14,656 nucleotides of DNA from Candidatus Pelagibacter sp. TMED197 (GTDB taxonomy: Bacteria; Pseudomonadota; Alphaproteobacteria; Pelagibacterales; Pelagibacteraceae). A program made the position numbers and the translations under genes. This document shows positions 1 through 6,171 of this stretch, in pieces. Location: NCBI GenBank assembly GCA_002169755.1, contig NHIU01000002.1, forward strand, positions 1 through 14,656. The letters run 5' to 3'. The notes beneath the pieces are model-generated. The model searched no databases and was not told where the DNA came from. It saw only the letters and a list, made by a program, of their open reading frames with translations. Position 1 is the first letter of the stretch. Every line of letters starts with the position of its first letter.

Positions 1-191
1 TCTAGCTCTAAAACTTTTGATAAAAAATTATCAGAATTAACAATATCTCTAACAGCTTTTTTTTCGATAGAAATTTTCTGATTTGGATTTTTTCCGCCAT
101 AAAGTATTGCTGGAATAAATCCTTTTTCTCTCAACTTATTGGTTGAGCCGGCAGAGGCGTTTTCTCTTTTAATTGCTTTTAAGTTGCTCAT
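1..191 (-). CDS. rplY: 50S ribosomal protein L25 (TL5/CTC family), 5' part only
   Basis: The minus strand from ATG at 191 reads MSNLKAIKRENASAGSTNKL and continues with REKGFIPAILYGG, running off the window edge after about 63 codons. The pattern of a charged N-terminus followed by R-x-x-G-x-(I/V)-P-A-(I/V)-L-Y-G-G is the hallmark of bacterial L25/TL5, which binds 5S rRNA in the large subunit. Only the 5S-binding N-terminal part is visible, so I cannot tell whether the long CTC-type C-terminal domain follows. It lies 53 bp downstream of prs on the same strand, the usual prs-rplY order in alphaproteobacteria. No Shine-Dalgarno precedes the ATG; the upstream bases are A-rich. Confidence 0.9.
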   Translation of the reverse strand, partial: MSNLKAIKRENASAGSTNKLREKGFIPAILYGGKNPNQKISIEKKAVRDIVNSDNFLSKVLEL

Positions 192-209
192 TTAATTTTT
201 TATTGGAAA

Positions 210-221
210 AGTTATATAACT
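210..221. repeat. 12-bp perfect palindrome between prs and rplY
   Basis: AGTTATATAACT is self-complementary over 12 bp in the 53-bp gap between the prs stop and the rplY start. On the minus strand it contains TATAAC, a 5-of-6 match to a -10 box, about 19 nt before the rplY ATG. I see no convincing -35. It may be a weak internal promoter for rplY or just A+T-rich chance symmetry. Confidence 0.3.
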
Positions 222-244
222 CAACTTATTTCATAAAACAAGTG

Positions 245-1177
245 CTAATTGAATAAATCTGATACAGAATTGGAATTAGCTATTCTTTTTATAGCTTCTG
301 ACATTAATGAAGATATAGATAAGACCTCTATTTTATTGTTATTTTTAATTTTTTGAGAATTATCAATTGTATCTGTGATTATAAGTTTTTTTATTTTTGA
401 ATTTTTAATTTTTTTTACTGCATCTCCACTTAATACAGCATGAGTGATAAAAACGTAAACCTCAACAGCACCATTCTTTTTTAAAGCATCTACAGCATTA
501 ATGATTGTTCCTCCACTATCGATAATGTCATCAACAATGATACAAGTTTTGTTTTTCACGTCTCCAATGATATTCATGACTTGAGATTTTCCAGGCGTTG
601 GTCTTCTTTTATCAATAATTGCTAAATCAGCTTTAATTCTTGTAGCTAAACCTCTTGTTCTTTGTACACCACCAACATCTGGAGAAACACAAATTAGTTT
701 TTTGTTGTTCATTTTCTTTTTTATATATTTAGCAAAAAGAGGAGTAGTATATAAGTTGTCAACCGGCATATCAAAGAATCCTTGAATTTGACCAGCATGC
801 AAATCTACTGTCACAACCCTACTTGCGCCTGCATTAGTTATTAAATTAGCTACGACTTTTGCAGATATAGAAGTTCTTGGAGCAACTTTTCTATCTTGTC
901 TAGCATAACCAAAATAAGGAATTACAGCTGTAACATTTTTTGCTGAAGATCTTTTAAGCGCATCAATAACTAAAAGAAGTTCCATTAAATTGTCATTTGC
1001 AGGATTTGATGTAGATTGAATTACAAAAACACTATTACCTCTAATATTTTCGTTGATCTCTATATAGATTTCCCCATCAGCAAATCTTCTTATATTAGTA
1101 TTAACTAATTTTAATTTTAACTTTTTAGAAATATCTTTGCTTAGTTTAAGATTGCTAGTTCCAGATAAAATTTTCAT
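245..1177 (-). CDS. prs: Ribose-phosphate pyrophosphokinase (PRPP synthetase)
   Basis: The enzyme transfers pyrophosphate from ATP to ribose-5-phosphate, making cytosolic PRPP for purines, pyrimidines, NAD, histidine and tryptophan. At 310 aa it is close to the class I bacterial enzyme (about 315). Diagnostic motifs are all present: the flexible catalytic loop near residues 88-101 (YFGYARQDRK), the metal/ATP segment DLHAGQIQGFF at about 125-135, and the PRPP loop VDDIIDSGGT at about 215-224. The final residues are SDLFN before TAG. It lies downstream of pgeF on the same strand after an unusually long 146-bp spacer rich in symmetric sequence, and upstream of rplY. No Shine-Dalgarno is visible before the ATG. 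The N-terminus begins normally, so the start is secure. Confidence 0.98.
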   Translation of the reverse strand: MKILSGTSNLKLSKDISKKLKLKLVNTNIRRFADGEIYIEINENIRGNSVFVIQSTSNPANDNLMELLLVIDALKRSSAKNVTAVIPYFGYARQDRKVAPRTSISAKVVANLITNAGASRVVTVDLHAGQIQGFFDMPVDNLYTTPLFAKYIKKKMNNKKLICVSPDVGGVQRTRGLATRIKADLAIIDKRRPTPGKSQVMNIIGDVKNKTCIIVDDIIDSGGTIINAVDALKKNGAVEVYVFITHAVLSGDAVKKIKNSKIKKLIITDTIDNSQKIKNNNKIEVLSISSLMSEAIKRIANSNSVSDLFN

Positions 1178-1201
1178 GAAATATAATTACTTATACAGTT
1201 A

Positions 1202-1219
1202 TTTTCAAATGTTTTCAAA
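1202..1219 (-). repeat. Tandem TTTGAAAA repeats, 10-bp period, upstream of prs
   Basis: On the prs strand, TTTGAAAA occurs twice (1212-1219 and 1202-1209) at a spacing of exactly 10 bp, about one helical turn. The distance suits two protein contacts on one DNA face, but the bases are A/T-rich and chance is possible. Confidence 0.35.
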
Positions 1220-1251
1220 CCAAATCCCAGTTGTTTGTTGCTGAAGGTTTA
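1216..1251 (-). ncRNA. Potential hairpin in the prs leader
   Basis: On the prs strand the segment TAAACC (1251-1246) can pair with GGTTTG (1221-1216), and inside it TTCAG (1245-1241) can pair with CTGGG (1230-1226) using two G-U pairs. This leaves a 10-nt loop (1240-1231) and a 4-nt one-sided bulge (1225-1222). It is the least A+T-rich part of the spacer. No known riboswitch or leader family was recognised, and folding was done by eye only. Confidence 0.35.
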
Positions 1252-1254
1252 TAC

Positions 1255-1270
1255 GTTAAAGAGCTTTAAC
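1255..1270. repeat. 16-bp palindrome with boxA-like core
   Basis: GTTAAAG-ag-CTTTAAC is a perfect 7-bp inverted repeat with a 2-bp centre. On the prs strand it contains GCTCTTTAAC, which matches 10 contiguous bases of the E. coli rRNA boxA antitermination element (TGCTCTTTAACA). It could be an operator for a dimeric regulator, a small hairpin, or a boxA-type signal. Confidence 0.4.
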
Positions 1271-1289
1271 AATTATTAATATAATAATT
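1271..1289. repeat. AT-only inverted repeat abutting the boxA-like palindrome
   Basis: AATTATTA-ata-TAATAATT is a perfect 8-bp inverted repeat with a 3-bp centre, directly next to the 1255-1270 palindrome. It has no G or C, so as RNA it would be weak. It also contains TATTAT/TATATT, usable as a -10 region for prs. Confidence 0.35.
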
Positions 1290-1323
1290 AATTCTGGCTA
1301 AAGTTTGACAGATTTTAAATATT

Positions 1324-2082
1324 CTATGAGATAAGACTAATTACAGAAATACACCTACCATAATCTTTTTCATTTAATTTTTGTGATCTTCTATAACTAA
1401 AAAAACTCTCTTTTTCTTTAAAAGTATCACGTTGGACGTGATCAACTTTTACATTTAACTTTACCAGTTTATCATTAACGTATTTTCTAAGATCAAATAA
1501 TTTTTTATTCTTATTTTTCTTAGCAAAATAATAACTATTCTTTTTTGATTTTGATAAAAATTTTTTGTAAAAGCTTAAATCAACTTCATAGCTTTTTTTA
1601 CCAATACATGGACCAACACTTGCAAAAAGTTTATTTTTTGAATTAAGTTTTTTAAATTTTTTAATTGTATTTTCTATTATACCGGATGAAGCTCCTTTCC
1701 AACCAGCATGAATACAGCCAATTATTTGACTCTTTGGGTCACACAGAATGATTGGAACACAATCAGCTGTGACAACTCCTAACGCGATACCCTTTAATTT
1801 TGTTATGATAGCATCTGATTTAAATTTTTTAAATTTTTTATTTTTTTCATTAATAACAATTACTTTATTGCTATGCGTCTGATACATAAGCGCTAACTTG
1901 GTCGGAGTTACTTTCATTTTTTTAGACACAAAAGATAAATTTTTATTAACATTTTTTTTTACATCTTTTGACCCTCTGCCACAATTTAGGCTTTGGTAAA
2001 TCCCATGAGAGAACCCTCCTTTTCTTGAAAAAAAGCAGTGTTTTACAAACTTAAATTTTTTAAAATTTTTTGAGTAAAACAT
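1324..2082 (-). CDS. pgeF: PgeF / YfiH (DUF152, LACC1/FAMIN-like) family protein
   Basis: This 252-aa protein carries the full family signature: QTHSNKV (H70), TADCVPIILCD (C108) and GCIHAGWKGA (H125). These His-Cys-His residues form the zinc/active site. The C-terminus ends with the family's YGRCIS motif. Older annotations say laccase or polyphenol oxidase, but the family is now linked to purine-nucleoside phosphorolysis and deamination and, in E. coli, to peptidoglycan editing; which applies here is not decidable from sequence. The protein is cytosolic, with no signal peptide. Its ATG overlaps the midA stop by one base (TAATG at 2080-2084), implying translational coupling in an lgt-midA-pgeF unit. 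Long lysine runs in the middle reflect the A-rich genome. Confidence 0.92.
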   Translation of the reverse strand: MFYSKNFKKFKFVKHCFFSRKGGFSHGIYQSLNCGRGSKDVKKNVNKNLSFVSKKMKVTPTKLALMYQTHSNKVIVINEKNKKFKKFKSDAIITKLKGIALGVVTADCVPIILCDPKSQIIGCIHAGWKGASSGIIENTIKKFKKLNSKNKLFASVGPCIGKKSYEVDLSFYKKFLSKSKKNSYYFAKKNKNKKLFDLRKYVNDKLVKLNVKVDHVQRDTFKEKESFFSYRRSQKLNEKDYGRCISVISLIS

Positions 2083-3146
2083 TATTCAAATCCAAGAAAA
2101 TTTTCCTTTTCACATTTATATGTAAAAATTACTTTAAACAAATTTCCCATTAATTTAGTATCTAATAATCTTTTGAGTCTATAATATAAATTTGATTGTT
2201 CTTTAAAACTCATATTATTACTTAATTTATTAGCTCTTTCAATAATTCCCATTTTTTCTAGAAAAAATTTTTGAGTAACAACTTTTTTGACTTTTAAATT
2301 ATTCTTGAGAAAATACTCATTTAAGAGATTGAAATTAACTAAAGAAGTTATGTCAGCTTTTCCTAGATTATTTAACAAATTATTTTTTTTATGTTTTACA
2401 ATTGATTGCAGAGTGTTTTGATTTTGAGATGTTAAATATCCATAATCAATAAGCATCAAACCACCTTTTAATTTTGATATTTTTTTAATTATCTTTTTTA
2501 ATTCATCTAGCCCTAATTTGGGAAATTCAATAAATTTCAATTTATCTAAAGATCTAAATTTCTTAATTAGAGTAATATTTTTTTCAGAAGCTTTTTTATA
2601 AACTTCGTGTATTTCATTATTTTTATTTAGTGAATAATATTTTTCTAAAAAAATGTTTTTTTTTTGGAAAAATTGTTTAATTGGTATTGCATCAAAAAAT
2701 TCATTACCAAAAAAAATAACTGGCCCTTTTTTGATATTATCAAAATTTTTTACCCATTTTATTTTCGAATTATTTATATTTTTTTTTTGTAATTTCTTTA
2801 ATAAATTGCTTTTTTCATATAAAAAAATATTTGTAGCCTTATTAAATTTTGGAAATTTTTTAAATGTTTTCAGCAAAACTTTTACTAGATTTCCGTCGCC
2901 TGGACCAAGCTCGACTATATTAAATATCTTGGGTTGTCCGAAAGTACTCCAAGTTGACACAAGCCATATCCCAATTATTTCAGAAAATAAATTTGAAATT
3001 CCTGGGGCAGTCACAAAGTCTCCTTTTTTACCAAAAGGGATTTTAGTCGAATAATATCCAATCTTTTTATTGAAAAGGACATTTTCAACAAATTTATCCA
3101 CCGGAAGTGATTTAGTTTTTTCAAAAAATTGATGGTTATATATCAT
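2082..3146 (-). CDS. midA: MidA/NDUFAF7-family SAM-dependent methyltransferase (DUF185)
   Basis: The 354-aa protein shows the family order: GDFVTAPGISNLFSEIIG at about 42-59, the SAM-binding glycine loop VELGPGDGNL at about 78-87, GNEFFDAIPI at about 147-156, and LIDYGY further on. The mitochondrial homologue NDUFAF7 symmetrically dimethylates an arginine of the complex I NDUFS2 subunit, so a role in assembling bacterial complex I (NuoD) is likely but inferred. It starts inside the lgt stop (ATGA, 3143-3146) and ends inside the pgeF start, so all three genes are probably co-translated. The bases before the ATG, AAAAAGAAG, give a weak ribosome site at best. Two A10 runs (minus strand, 2656-2665 and 2779-2788) lie in the coding region. 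Confidence 0.93.
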   Translation of the reverse strand: MIYNHQFFEKTKSLPVDKFVENVLFNKKIGYYSTKIPFGKKGDFVTAPGISNLFSEIIGIWLVSTWSTFGQPKIFNIVELGPGDGNLVKVLLKTFKKFPKFNKATNIFLYEKSNLLKKLQKKNINNSKIKWVKNFDNIKKGPVIFFGNEFFDAIPIKQFFQKKNIFLEKYYSLNKNNEIHEVYKKASEKNITLIKKFRSLDKLKFIEFPKLGLDELKKIIKKISKLKGGLMLIDYGYLTSQNQNTLQSIVKHKKNNLLNNLGKADITSLVNFNLLNEYFLKNNLKVKKVVTQKFFLEKMGIIERANKLSNNMSFKEQSNLYYRLKRLLDTKLMGNLFKVIFTYKCEKENFLGFE

Positions 3147-3922
3147 CTTCTTTTTAAAAAAATAATTATACCAGCTATTATCATAAAAAAACTTAAGAAC
3201 ATTCCCATACTCACCAGATTAAATAAATAGCCAACTTGTAAGTCAGGTTCTCTAAATAATTCAGAAAAAATTCTAAAAATTCCATAAAAAATTAAAAACA
3301 TGCAAGAACAAGTTCCAATGTTATAATTCTTTTTAAACATTATAAAATTAATTATAACAAATAAGACTATACCTTCTAAAAATGCCTCATACAGTTGTGA
3401 TGGATGTCTTGAAATATTGTCTGTATTTGGAAAAATAACGCCCCAATAAACATTTGTACTTTTACCAACCAGCTCTCCATTTATAAAATTAGCTATACGT
3501 CCAAAAAAAATGCCTATAGGCGCAACACAAGCAATAACGTCTAATAAAAAAAAAGTAGATATCTTTTTCTTTAATCCAAATAGAAATGTGCCAGCAATAA
3601 TACCAAGAAGCGCACCATGAAATGACATACCGCCCTCCCATACTTTAAGAATATTTAAAGGATTTAATAGATAGTATTCTAAATTATAAAATAATATATA
3701 TCCAAGTCTGCCTCCTACTATTAAAGAAATTATTAAGTATGTAACTAAGTTATCGAATTCCTCAACATTAAATTTAAAGTTTAAATTATTAAACTTTTTC
3801 AGGATTATCTTTTTTCCCAACCACCATCCAATTAAAATTCCAAAAATGTAAGCAAGAGAGTACCATCTAATAACTAAAAACCCGATATTTAACACAACAG
3901 GGTCTAAGTTATGGGTATACAT
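3143..3922 (-). CDS. lgt: Phosphatidylglycerol--prolipoprotein diacylglyceryl transferase
   Basis: Lgt moves diacylglycerol from phosphatidylglycerol to the lipobox cysteine of prolipoproteins at the inner membrane, the first step of lipoprotein maturation. The 259-aa sequence has multiple hydrophobic spans and the conserved blocks GGRLGYILFYN (about 70-80), WEGGMSFHGALLG (about 95-107, with essential H102), the Lgt signature GRIANFINGELVG (about 141-153, with R142), RHPSQLYEA (about 172-180) and FRIFSELFREPD near the C-terminus. It is somewhat shorter than the E. coli protein (291). It is the first gene of lgt-midA-pgeF and is divergent from ubiK. A perfect extended -10 box lies 5 nt before its ATG, so the mRNA is probably leaderless. 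Its lipid donor depends on PgsA, also in this window. Confidence 0.97.
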   Translation of the reverse strand: MYTHNLDPVVLNIGFLVIRWYSLAYIFGILIGWWLGKKIILKKFNNLNFKFNVEEFDNLVTYLIISLIVGGRLGYILFYNLEYYLLNPLNILKVWEGGMSFHGALLGIIAGTFLFGLKKKISTFFLLDVIACVAPIGIFFGRIANFINGELVGKSTNVYWGVIFPNTDNISRHPSQLYEAFLEGIVLFVIINFIMFKKNYNIGTCSCMFLIFYGIFRIFSELFREPDLQVGYLFNLVSMGMFLSFFMIIAGIIIFLKRR

Positions 3923-3973
3923 AGTATATTATAACATATTTGAAATTGAGTTTTCTATCAAATAAGATGAATT
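3923..3973. promoter_or_regulatory. Divergent lgt/ubiK promoter region, both apparently leaderless
   Basis: Toward lgt, the minus strand carries an extended -10 TGTTATAAT (3936-3928) followed by only 5 nt before ATG. Toward ubiK, the plus strand has TTGAAA (3940-3945), a 17-nt spacer, TAAGAT (3963-3968), and again 5 nt before ATG. Transcription normally starts 6-8 nt after the -10 box, so both transcripts would begin at or within a base or two of the start codon. Neither start has a Shine-Dalgarno. The -10 toward lgt is strong; the ubiK -10 is 4 of 6. Confidence 0.55.
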
Positions 3974-4219
3974 ATGAGCAATTCTGAAAAATTATTAAAG
4001 ACTTTATCAGGTTTAATAGAAAATGGAATTTTAACCTCTAAAGATATTCAAAAAGAAATATCTACCGATCTTAAATTTAAAAGAGATAAAATTATAGATA
4101 AACTACAACTGGTTTCAAGAGAGGAATTTGAAATTTTAAAAAAAATAGTTCAAAAACAAAATATAACCATAAGAAAACTATCAAAAACCAAGAAATCTAA
4201 AAAGGTAAAGAAATCTTAA
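3974..4219 (+). CDS. ubiK: Ubiquinone biosynthesis accessory factor UbiK (BMFP family)
   Basis: This is an 81-aa protein. The segment LQLVSREEFEILKKIVQKQN (about 45-64) closely matches the E. coli UbiK/YqiC motif LDLVSREEFD followed by its coiled-coil trimerisation region. UbiK supports late, ring-modifying steps of aerobic ubiquinone synthesis with UbiJ in a soluble complex, and has membrane-associating behaviour. The N-terminal half is amphipathic helix-like, and the C-terminal tail is a lysine/serine run (KKSKKVKKS), shorter than the proline-rich tail of E. coli. It stands alone on the plus strand, divergent from lgt. Its last 23 bp overlap the 3' end of the converging kinase gene. Confidence 0.88.
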   Translation: MSNSEKLLKTLSGLIENGILTSKDIQKEISTDLKFKRDKIIDKLQLVSREEFEILKKIVQKQNITIRKLSKTKKSKKVKKS

Positions 4220-5513
4220 ACTGCAATCCATTAAATTTACTTTTACTTAATTGAATATTACCACCATGAGAGTTAACAACATCTTCAACAATAGCTAAGC
4301 CCAAACCGACACCTGCATGATTAAGGTTTCTGCTTTTATCCAATCTAAAAAAAGGTTTAAAAATATTTTTATGTTGATCTTCAGGCACTCCAGGACCGTC
4401 ATCATCGATTATAATAATCGCTCGATTGGATCCTTTTTTTAAATTTAAATATACTTTTGAACCATAAGTTAAACCATTTTGAATAACATTTTCGAAACAT
4501 CTTTTTAAAGAATATAGTCTACCTTTTAAAATAGCTTCCTCCAAGTTTTCTAAAATAAAATTTTTATTATTCAGGTTTTTTGACATTTCTTGAAACAAAT
4601 TCTTTAAATTAATTATTGAAGTTTCTTCTTGAGCTTGCGTTTTAGCAAACTGTAAATAATTATTAAGCATTTTTTCCATTTCATCAATATCTTTTGACAT
4701 TTTTCCTGAAATTTCTTTTTGATCCATCATTGCAAGTTGTAGCTTCAGTCTAGTAAGAGGCGTTCTTAAATCGTGACTGATTCCAGATAACATTTCGGAT
4801 CTTTGATTTAAATGCCGATTTATTCTTTTTGCCATCCTGTCAAATTCATAAGCAGCTTTTCTTATTTCAGCCGCGCCTGAAGGCCTAAAATCATTGACGT
4901 AATTTCCTTTTCCAAATCTTTCTGCAGCTTTAGCCAATCTTACTAATGGTCTTGTTTGATTTTTAAGAAAAATTAATGCTATTAGGATTAAAATTATTGA
5001 AGGCAATGTTGTCCATAAAACAAACAATCTAACAGAAGATGGTGATATCATTTCTTTTGGCACCAAAAATTCCATAACTTCATTTTCTAATTTAATTTTT
5101 ATTTCAACTGCATTTTTAAATTTTAATGTATTAAATGAATAATTATTGTTTCCAAAGGAAGATTTCAGTTCTCTTCTTAGCGATCTATCCATCGGACTAA
5201 ATCTTCTTTCACCACTAGTAATTGGAAACGGATTTTTGTTAATATCTATTTCAAAATTAAAATTATTTTTATAACTATCTGTAAAAAAATCTAAATTATT
5301 TTTGTTGTTTAAATAAACATCTCGAATAGTTTTGAGTTGTGTTACTAAAGAACGAGTAATATTTTTATTAGCCTTAATCCATATACTATCGTAAAAAACT
5401 ATTGTAATAATTAGTTGTAATATAATAGTTGGTGCTGCAACTATTATTAGAGCTCTATAGAACAATCTCTTAGGTAAAATAATTTTTAAAAATTTATTCA
5501 ATCCAGAGAACAT
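4197..5513 (-). CDS. envZ: EnvZ-type membrane sensor histidine kinase
   Basis: This is a 438-aa two-component kinase with the EnvZ layout: transmembrane segment 1 at about 21-41, a periplasmic part of about 120 residues, transmembrane segment 2 at about 163-183, and a HAMP region (about 184-236). The dimerisation box ISHDLRTPLTRLKLQL carries the phospho-acceptor H247. The ATP domain follows, with an N-box near FENVIQNGLTYG (341-351), G1 DDDGPGVPEDQ (370-380) and G2 GVGLGLAIVED (401-411). All catalytic motifs are intact. It starts inside the response-regulator gene with a 20-bp overlap and is the only gene here with a near-perfect Shine-Dalgarno. The ligand is unknown: the family name suggests osmolarity or envelope stress, but alphaproteobacterial relatives have other roles. 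Its 3' end overlaps ubiK. Confidence 0.88.
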   Translation of the reverse strand: MFSGLNKFLKIILPKRLFYRALIIVAAPTIILQLIITIVFYDSIWIKANKNITRSLVTQLKTIRDVYLNNKNNLDFFTDSYKNNFNFEIDINKNPFPITSGERRFSPMDRSLRRELKSSFGNNNYSFNTLKFKNAVEIKIKLENEVMEFLVPKEMISPSSVRLFVLWTTLPSIILILIALIFLKNQTRPLVRLAKAAERFGKGNYVNDFRPSGAAEIRKAAYEFDRMAKRINRHLNQRSEMLSGISHDLRTPLTRLKLQLAMMDQKEISGKMSKDIDEMEKMLNNYLQFAKTQAQEETSIINLKNLFQEMSKNLNNKNFILENLEEAILKGRLYSLKRCFENVIQNGLTYGSKVYLNLKKGSNRAIIIIDDDGPGVPEDQHKNIFKPFFRLDKSRNLNHAGVGLGLAIVEDVVNSHGGNIQLSKSKFNGLQFKISLPF

Positions 5514-6171
5514 AACCAGACCCCCTTATAGTTTGAAGATATTTTGGACTTTTAGGATTTATCTCTATTTTTTGTCTTAATCTTGTAATCATTACATCTA
5601 TTGACCTTTCTTGAGAAATTCCCGCAATTTTACCAATTTCTTCTCTTGAAAAAGTTTTGCCAGGATTTTTTAACATCTCAACAAGCACTTTTTTTTCTGA
5701 TAAATTTATTTTTTTTATTTTGTCTTTAAGTTTTATATTCAATCTGTTCAAATCTATTTTGGCATTTCCTATAAAATGTTTTGTATTTAAATCTATTTGT
5801 TTACTTTTATTAATTATATTTTTTATTCTTAATAAAAGCTCTTTAGGCTCAAAAGGTTTACTTAAATAATCATCAGCTCCAATTTCTAAACCTTTAATTC
5901 TATTTTCTACCTCACTCTTTGCTGTAAGCAGAATTATTGGAATGTTTATATTTTTTCTTATTTCTTTTGTTAATTCGTAACCATTTTGACCCGGCATCAT
6001 TACATCCAAAACAATCAAATCAAATTTAAAATGTTCAAGTTTTATCTTTGCATTCTCTGCATTTTCTGAGGTAGATATAACATAATTATTTTCACTTAAA
6101 TATTCCTTAAGCAAGTCTCTAATTCTGTTATCGTCATCGACTATTAAAATATGTGTTTTATTATTTTCCAT
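5494..6171 (-). CDS. ompR: OmpR-family response regulator
   Basis: The 225-aa protein has an N-terminal receiver with acidic pair D12/D13, phospho-acceptor D56 (VLDVMMPG), T83 (LLTAK) and K105 (SKPFEP). The C-terminal winged helix ends with the OmpR signature IRGSGYVL. It is the partner of the overlapping histidine kinase and is preceded by a MarR-type gene with an 11-bp overlap. This MarR-regulator order resembles petP-petR of Rhodobacter, where PetR is required for cytochrome bc1 production, so a respiratory or envelope regulon is plausible but inferred. Its last codons include AGG GGG, unusual for this gene, where they build the kinase ribosome site. Symbol ompR is by family only. Confidence 0.9.
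   Translation of the reverse strand: MENNKTHILIVDDDNRIRDLLKEYLSENNYVISTSENAENAKIKLEHFKFDLIVLDVMMPGQNGYELTKEIRKNINIPIILLTAKSEVENRIKGLEIGADDYLSKPFEPKELLLRIKNIINKSKQIDLNTKHFIGNAKIDLNRLNIKLKDKIKKINLSEKKVLVEMLKNPGKTFSREEIGKIAGISQERSIDVMITRLRQKIEINPKSPKYLQTIRGSGYVLWIE
5520..5527 (-). promoter_or_regulatory. Embedded Shine-Dalgarno for the EnvZ-type kinase
   Basis: On the minus strand AAGGGGGT lies 6 nt before the kinase ATG (5513-5511). It pairs with all eight bases of the 16S anti-Shine-Dalgarno if one G-U pair is allowed. It sits inside the response-regulator codons for Arg-Gly (AGG GGG). No other start in the window has a comparable site, which supports this kinase start and suggests its translation is tuned separately from the regulator. 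Confidence 0.7.

Larger units (their letters stand above)
1178..1323 (-). promoter_or_regulatory. prs upstream region / candidate structured leader
   Basis: This is the longest intergenic stretch in the window and precedes prs. Read in the prs direction it contains an AT palindrome, a GTTAAAG/CTTTAAC palindrome with a boxA-like core, a potential two-part hairpin, and a direct repeat TTTGAAAA spaced by 10 bp; these are listed separately. A weak promoter (CTGTCA, about 19 nt, TATTAT) could lie at the pgeF-proximal side, which would place most of these elements in the prs leader RNA. No tRNA, small ORF or U-tailed terminator was found here. The assignment as a prs control region rests on position and sequence symmetry, not on a recognised family. 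Confidence 0.45.

Noticed and set aside
192..244. Intrinsic terminator after prs
   Set aside because: The only symmetry is an all-A/T-flanked palindrome (210-221) with no stable G+C stem and no adjacent U-tract in the right orientation.
1255..1270. boxA match as sign of an rRNA operon nearby
   Set aside because: No 16S, 23S or tRNA sequence follows; the downstream gene is prs. Kept only as a regulatory observation.
1305..1310. Perfect -35 hexamer TTGACA on the plus strand
   Set aside because: No acceptable -10 at 15-19 nt, and downstream lies only sequence antisense to pgeF, with no plus-strand gene.
1324..2082. Laccase/polyphenol oxidase annotation
   Set aside because: The family was historically misnamed; the His-Cys-His motif belongs to the YfiH/LACC1 group and there are no multicopper oxidase motifs.
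2653..3054. Plus-strand open frame of 133 codons
   Set aside because: It lies entirely opposite the well-supported midA frame; its Phe/Leu-rich product mirrors Lys-rich codons on the other strand.
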